Origin: JADJWR01 sp963847675
GTDB lineage: Bacteria; Pseudomonadota; Gammaproteobacteria; Burkholderiales; Burkholderiaceae_F
Direction of reading: 5' to 3'
Assembly (NCBI GenBank): GCA_963847675.1
Contig: CAWKAP010000004.1
Span: 1 to 64,000 of the forward strand
DNA: 64,000 bases
Of this stretch, positions 59,461-64,000 are shown piece after piece (the first letter of the stretch is position 1; each line of letters begins with the position of its first letter). A program made the position numbers and the translations under genes. A model generated the notes under the pieces. It was not told where the DNA came from. It ran no database searches and was given only the letters and a program-made list of their open reading frames with translations.

Positions 59461-60082
59461 GCAGGAAGCCCAATCACCGATCAGGCAGGCCGCTCGCTCG
59501 GCGATCGAGGACCTGGCGAAGCGACTCGGCATCAAGCCGGAAGACATCGTGGTCGTCCGCGTCGAGGAAGTCGACTGGCCCGACGGCAGCCTCGGCTGTC
59601 CGCAGCCCGGCATGCGATACAAGCAGATGCTGGTCAACGGGACGTTCGTTCAGCTCAAGGTCGGCGAGCGGCTGTACAACTACCACGGCAGCGGCAGCCG
59701 CGCGCCGAGGCTCTGTACGTCGAAGGACGAGGTCCTGCCCGAGGATTTGAAAGGCAGCGCCCGGCCGGGCCGGGCAGGTGATCGACCCACGGCCGCCCTG
59801 GAAACGGCGCAGCGCGCGAGCGTCTCGGGGCCGGTCTCTCGAGGGAGACCAGCCCCGGGCCCCGAACCAATTAGCGGTTGTCGACCTCGATCTTCGTCAG
59901 GCCCAGCAGTCCGGAGGGACCGGTGTGGCGAGACCGCGCCGAGATGCCACTGCCCCGCCGTCGCACCGGACCAACTGACATTTACGGTTCCCGGGCCCCT
60001 TGAGTGTGCACTCGTCGGGGCGGCGTCGATGCTCAGGTTGCCACCGGGCGTTGCGGAGATGGCCCACGAGTACAGGTCGTAG
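59461..60082 (+). CDS. Small protein with WPDGSLGCPxPG motif, copy 1; 3' end uncertain
   Basis: The first 95 residues (59461 to about 59745) are convincing: QAARSAIEDLAKRLGIKPED, the motif VDWPDGSLGCPQPGMRYKQ and a closing strand ending APRLC. They match copy 2 at 63393-63857 without that copy's lipoprotein signal. No signal peptide is seen from the ATG, which has GGAGGG eight bases upstream. The open frame runs on to 60082 through a terminator hairpin and across the convergent subtilase's 3' end, so the true stop is probably earlier (a TGA at 59779 lies one frame away). Function is unrecognised. Its position beside a secreted protease raises the idea of an inhibitor or partner. Confidence 0.6.
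59826..59857. terminator. Bidirectional terminator hairpin between the small protein gene and the subtilase
   Basis: A 13-position stem with one mismatch (CGGGGC-GGTCTC / GAGACC-GCCCCG) lies 14 bp past the subtilase stop on the minus strand and after the conserved part of the small protein gene on the plus strand. Confidence 0.6.
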
Positions 60083-62849
60083 TCGGAGTCGCCCCCCGGC
60101 GTCGACCACCCGTGGACATAGAGGCTCCACGTGCCATCCATCGGCAGGACGTACCTCGATCTCTTCGTCGGTGCCGCCGTTGGTGCTCGATGCGACGAGA
60201 TTGCCGTTCGGGTCGTAGAGGAAGAGATCGAGGTCCGCGCCTGGACTCGGTCGCCTCCGGCGGAAGTGCGAAGCGCAATAACGCCGCGCCGGACAGGTTG
60301 AACTGGTGCAGGTTACTGAAGCCATCTCCCGGGTTGAAGGTCTGATCCGGATCCTGCACCACGTTGTCGCTGGTCACGGCGGCCGGCTCGAGCCCGTGGG
60401 CCGCAGCGGAGTACGAGCCTGTGTAGCCGAACCCGATGTCGAAGCTCGCCGAGCCGGACTCCCCGCTGCCCGTCACAGCCTCCGGCGCGGCAAACAACGC
60501 GGCACTGACCGAGATCGGGCTTCGGACGCTGTAGTTGCCCGTCTTGTCCTTCCAGGTCAGCGCACCGTGACGCCATTCACCTACCGGCGCCGAATCGTTG
60601 GTGATGGTGACCTCATAGGTGGCGGACTGGCCGCTCTTCAGCCGGATCGTCGAGGGGCTCACCGTGACGTTGTATCCCGGTGGCGTTTCGACCCAGGGCG
60701 TGTACTCGCGCCAGCCGTTCTCCTGGGCAACGCTGGTCACCGTGCGCTTGACGGTCTGGCTGCCCGCCAGGCCGTCGATGCCAATTGAAGGCAGGTTCAG
60801 GTCGCTCGGGTCCGACGGCACGCCGATCGACTCGAGAAACGCGCAGGTTCCGGTGGTAAAGACGCCCAGATTCGCACCACAGGTGAACGCGGCGTATTCG
60901 AACAGGCCGGCATCGTATGCGAGGCCCGGCTGGAACGCGGAGCCTTTGTGATTCGGACTGCCCGGCTTGACGTGGCCGGCGCCCATGTCGAACGGATCGG
61001 CCGGCGTCGCGCCGTCTTCCTTCATCACGTCCTGATACGCGGTGGTCATGATGGCCGACTTCGCCATCGCCGGGGTCCAGTTCGGATGGGCCTGCTTGAT
61101 CAGCGCAAAGATGCCGGCGATGTGCGGGCTCGACATCGACGTGCCGGCGATGGCCTGGAACAGTTCGCCCGGCACATTGCCCGGGTCGGGGAACGGCGAC
61201 GCACCGGCCAGGATCTGCACGCCGGGCGCGGTGATGTCGGGCTTGATGATGTCGCCGAAGACGTTCGGACCGCGGGAAGAGAAGGCGGCCATCCACGGCG
61301 CATCGACCAGGACTGCGGAGCCTCCGTTTATCTGCGCGACTGCAGACGCGCCTTCCGTCGCGATGTAGCTCTTGATCGCACTCCCGTCGGTGAAGTTGAC
61401 GTGCACGGATGGAACCCAGTGCGTATCCGTGTTCAGGCTGTCCGCGTCGAAGGTGTTGTAGAGGATCATTCCTGCGCCGCCGGCCAGGTAGACGGCATAG
61501 CTCTTGGCGACGCGCGCATAGGTGCCGCGCTTGCACAGCACGATCTTGCCGGCGACGACGGTCGGATTGAGCGCGCCCGGAGCGCAGAGTTCGCTGCCGG
61601 CATCGGCTGCGTCGACGAGAGGCAACTCGCCGGTACCGCCGGTGATCGACGCGCCAGAAGAATTCCCATCCCGTCGCTGGAGGTGGCCGAACCTTCGAAG
61701 AAGCGGTTCTGCGTGCTCGCGCCCACGCTGGTCAGCCACGGCACGTGTGCCGGCGATGCCGTTCGTTGCCGGGGCGGGGCCGCTGTTGCCGTTGGAGGTG
61801 GCGACGAAGACGCCGGCGTCCGCCGCGAACAGGAAGGCGATCTCGTCGGCGCCAAGGGCGGCCGTCCGTCCGCCGCCAATCGAATAGTTGATCACGTCGA
61901 CGCCGTCAGCTACGGCCTGGTCGATCGCCGCGGCGAGGTCGGAGGTGAAGCCGCCCAGGTTGCCGAGGCCCTTGTACGCGATGACGCGCGCGCGTGGCGC
62001 GACGCCGGAGATCGCGCCGCGCGGCACGCCGCCGATGCTGGCTTCGACCCCGCCGTTGCCGGCCGCCGTGGAAGCGGTGTGCGTGCCGTGGCCGTCGTCG
62101 TCGCGCGCCGAGTCGAACTCGTCGGGATCGGCGCCGATGAGAGCTCGATAGGTCGCAAGCATCTGCCGCGCGCCGAGCAGCTTGTTGTTGCAGGTGAAAG
62201 GCGCGTCGTCGGGGTTGTGCGCCGTATTGCCGAACTCGCAAGGCAGGCCGACATATGCCGGCAGCGATGAATAGCTGCCGTTGTCGGCGAAGCTGGGATG
62301 CTCGGGCCAGACACCGGAGTCGATGACGCCGACCACGACGCCTTCGCCCGTGGTGCCGGTCTGCCACGGGCCCGCGGGCGCAGTCAGGCCCAGGAAGGCG
62401 GGGCTGCTGTCGGTCTGCGGGTATCGCATGACGTCAGGCATCACCTTCACGACGCCCTTCTGCTGCTTCATCTTCCGCGCCTGTTCCGGCGTAAGCAGAG
62501 CTGAGAAGCCGTTCAGCGCGAAGGTGTACGCGTTGAGCTTGGCTGCGGTGCTCGCCCCCGCAGACGTCAGCGCCTTGTTCTGCGACTCCTTGAGGAATTT
62601 CTGGTACTTCCTGACGTGAGCGCTGTTGGGATTGATCTTGCCGCCCTTGCCCGGCTTGGTCGCGACATAGCCGCGCGTGCTGCCGTCATAGGTCACGAGC
62701 GGCGCCTGCTCCATCACGACGATGTAGCTCTGCTTGCCGTCCTTCCTGGCAAGCGCGGCGGCCGACTTGTCGGCGCTCCCCGCGGCCAAGGGCATCGCTG
62801 CCGCGGCGATCAAACCCGCCGCAAGCACGAAAGACGAAAATCTCCTCAT
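59871..62849 (-). CDS. Cucumisin-like secreted subtilase (S8) with PA insert and C-terminal PPC-like domain
   Basis: About 990 residues. GAGGAGGAG precedes the ATG at 62849. Order: signal peptide (VLAAGLIAAAAMPLAAGS), I9 propeptide (YIVVMEQAPL ... MKQQKGVVKVMPD), S8 domain with Asp in GVIDSGVWPEHPSF, His in DDGHGTHTAST, oxyanion Asn in SNGNSGPAP, an inserted PA domain (GKIVLCKRGTYARVAKSY) and Ser in AGTSMSSPHIAGIF. A fibronectin-like region follows (YNVTVSPSTIRLKSGQ), then a PPC-type domain (DLDLFLYDPNGNLVASS, DGTWSLYVHGW). A 75-bp stretch (about 61665-61745) is out of frame between two compensating indels, and three more breaks lie after 60280. Corrected, it ends LTKIEVDNR at 59871. Confidence 0.87.
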
Positions 62850-63392
62850 GGCAACTCCTCCTCGTCTGAAACCTTCTGGTGCGCTCCCGCCACCGGCCAC
62901 GAACACGGTCCCCGCAAGAGATTTCGGCGTGGCGGCACTGACTGGCTAACTGGGCTTTCGGAGCCGACGACGCCTCTGCTCGTGCCGGCTGTCGCTGCAC
63001 TCGATGCGCACTCCGATTGCAGTGTTGGTGCGATGCTATCCACGCATCACTTGAAAGTCGATGACAGATCTTTTCTCTACCGTGGTTTTGCTAAGTAAGT
63101 ACGTTTAGTAATTCCTGTCTACGAAGTAATACTATTTCTATAGTCATTTCAGTCAACGTTTGGCAGCCCGCGCTCTTGAATCCGGGGGTTTGGTGTATCG
63201 GCGACGTGCCCTGCTCCGAGAGCATGCTTCTGAGGTGGCGCAGTTCTGCGGATGCTCGGGGAACACGAACGGAGATGAAGCGGCCCGGCGCATCGTCGCC
63301 ACGGACGACGGGCGCAGGCGCGGCCCTGCGCAGGCCCCGATCGCCTGTCCTTTGGCGCTGTAGGCTTCAACAGATCGAGGGAGATCTGCCGG
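62850..63392. other. Intergenic region upstream of the cucumisin-like subtilase
   Basis: 543 bp without a gene. The segment 63050-63160 is strikingly AT-rich for this window and holds the promoter-like elements of the divergent pair. Other short frames show no recognisable coding features. Confidence 0.5.
63129..63156 (-). promoter_or_regulatory. Candidate promoter of the subtilase gene
   Basis: On the minus strand TTGACT, 16 bp and TAGTAT lie in the AT-rich part of the gap. The implied leader to the subtilase ATG is long (about 270 nt), so a nearer promoter may also exist. Confidence 0.35.
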
Positions 63393-63857
63393 ATGAGCAC
63401 GAGAAGCGCGATCGCCATGGCGCTGGCGGCAACCCTCGCCATCGGCTGTGGCGGCGGCGAAGGTGGAAGCGGGTCAATCAAGGGCGCTGGATCGCTCCCG
63501 AGGGATCAGGTCGCCGCGGCGCCGCTTGAATCCGGCGCGCCGCCGCCCGCCTACATTGGCGTAGTGAACACGGGGTTGAAACAGATCGTCGAGGCCGCGC
63601 TCGCCGACGCGGCGCGGCGCACCGGGCGCGACGCGTCGACGTTACAAGTGGTCAGCGCCGAGGCGGTGACTTGGCCCGACGGCAGCCTCGGCTGTCCCGA
63701 GCCGGGAATGAACTACACGATGGCGCTGGTGCCGGGCTATCGCGTCCGCATCCGGGCCGGCGCCGAAGTGCTCGACTATCACGCCAGCCGGCCCGGATAT
63801 CTGGTGCTTTGTCCGCCCGGGCGTTCGGTCGATCCGGTTCCTGATGGCTCGGCGTAG
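63393..63857 (+). CDS. Putative lipoprotein with WPDGSLGCPxPG motif, copy 2
   Basis: A 154-residue protein. The N-terminus is a lipoprotein signal (MALAATLAIGC, then GGGEGGSGS), so it is probably membrane-anchored in the envelope. The body parallels copy 1: a helix (IVEAALADAARRTGRDAST), the motif VTWPDGSLGCPEPGMNYTMA, then VPGYRVRIRAGAEVLDYHAS and a closing YLVLCPPG. The two Cys of the body are conserved in both copies and may be disulfide-bonded. GGAG precedes the ATG. The family is not recognised. It is divergent from the subtilase. Confidence 0.75.
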   Translation: MSTRSAIAMALAATLAIGCGGGEGGSGSIKGAGSLPRDQVAAAPLESGAPPPAYIGVVNTGLKQIVEAALADAARRTGRDASTLQVVSAEAVTWPDGSLGCPEPGMNYTMALVPGYRVRIRAGAEVLDYHASRPGYLVLCPPGRSVDPVPDGSA

Positions 63858-63918
63858 TGCTATCTGCGCGGTCGAGCAGCGCGAGCGTCGCCGTGCAAAG
63901 CGATGAACGAAATGAAAA

Positions 63919-63944
63919 CGCCCCGGAGATTTCTCTCCGGGGCG
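63919..63944 (-). terminator. Intrinsic terminator of a minus-strand gene entering from the right
   Basis: A perfect 11-bp stem (CGCCCCGGAGA / TCTCCGGGGCG) with loop TTTC. On the minus strand it is followed by TTTTCATTTCGTT, a good U-tract. Confidence 0.75.
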
Positions 63945-63972
63945 CGTCGCCAAGCGCCGCGCTCGCCGTTGT

Positions 63973-64000
63973 TTACGGCGTGTCGACGCGAACGATGGTC
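63973..64000 (-). CDS. C-terminal end of a gene entering from the right edge (partial)
   Basis: The minus strand reads TIVRVDTP then TAA (63973-63975), 29 bp before an intrinsic terminator. Only nine codons are visible. The ending resembles the subtilase C-terminus LTKIEVDNR, but that is too little to name the product. Confidence 0.55.

Overview
The window is GC-rich, densely coded DNA from a bacterium. Gene content points to a betaproteobacterium (Burkholderiales or Rhodocyclales type): a HoxFUYH NAD-reducing hydrogenase whose HoxF carries the HoxE-like N-terminus, an AapJQMP/Bzt amino-acid transporter, a BPSS1780-type membrane protein, a PEP-CTERM protein, and a protein acetyltransferase of the Pat/YfiQ type. 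This assignment is inferred from gene families only; no rRNA or tRNA was seen. Many genes are broken by single-base indels after which the correct frame resumes with all catalytic motifs in place. The hydrogenase and fatty-acid operons are worst affected, and draft-quality sequence is the simplest explanation. Frameshifted genes are therefore listed as CDS, with the break points noted.

Layout. 0-8 kb (minus strand): two paralogous subtilases with different C-terminal modules (RCC1 repeats in one; cysteine-bearing repeats plus DUF4214 in the other), the second overlapping a class II aldolase and mtnA (methylthioribose-1-phosphate salvage). 8-13 kb: a DksA/TraR-like protein, Pat acetyltransferase, TraB/GumN protein and PdeM-like phosphoesterase. 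13.3-18.6 kb: hoxFUYHW, preceded by an FNR/FixK-like palindrome. 18.7-26.8 kb: a co-oriented run of a CpdA-like cyclic-nucleotide phosphodiesterase, a SulP-STAS-cNMP transporter, a cNMP-patatin phospholipase and a cyclase-STAND-TPR protein, which together look like a cyclic-nucleotide signalling block. 26.9-30.3 kb: a PEP-CTERM gene with a sigma-54-type promoter, an extradiol dioxygenase, DoxX and a LysR regulator. 30.5-40.4 kb: a TetR regulator and a beta-oxidation operon. 40.8-48.8 kb: a Tat-exported multicopper oxidase, DUF808, amidase, a phasin-like protein, an acyl-CoA thioesterase and an Atm1-type ABC exporter. 49-53.7 kb: aapJQMP. 53.7-59.1 kb: an MFS exporter, cysteine synthase, and two membrane proteins. 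59.4-64 kb: a third, cucumisin-like subtilase flanked by two small paralogous proteins that share a WPDGSLGCPxPG motif.

Most interesting structure: two short DUF559 (VSR-like PD-(D/E)XK) nuclease genes, each enclosed by 39-40-bp near-perfect inverted repeats. Each sits in an operon gap (between the fadB-like gene and fadA, and between aapM and aapP), and each ends in an ATGA overlap with the next host gene. The two units are 426 and 408 bp long. Related gene-less palindromes lie nearby. They look like a compact nuclease-plus-palindrome mobile unit that spares operon expression.
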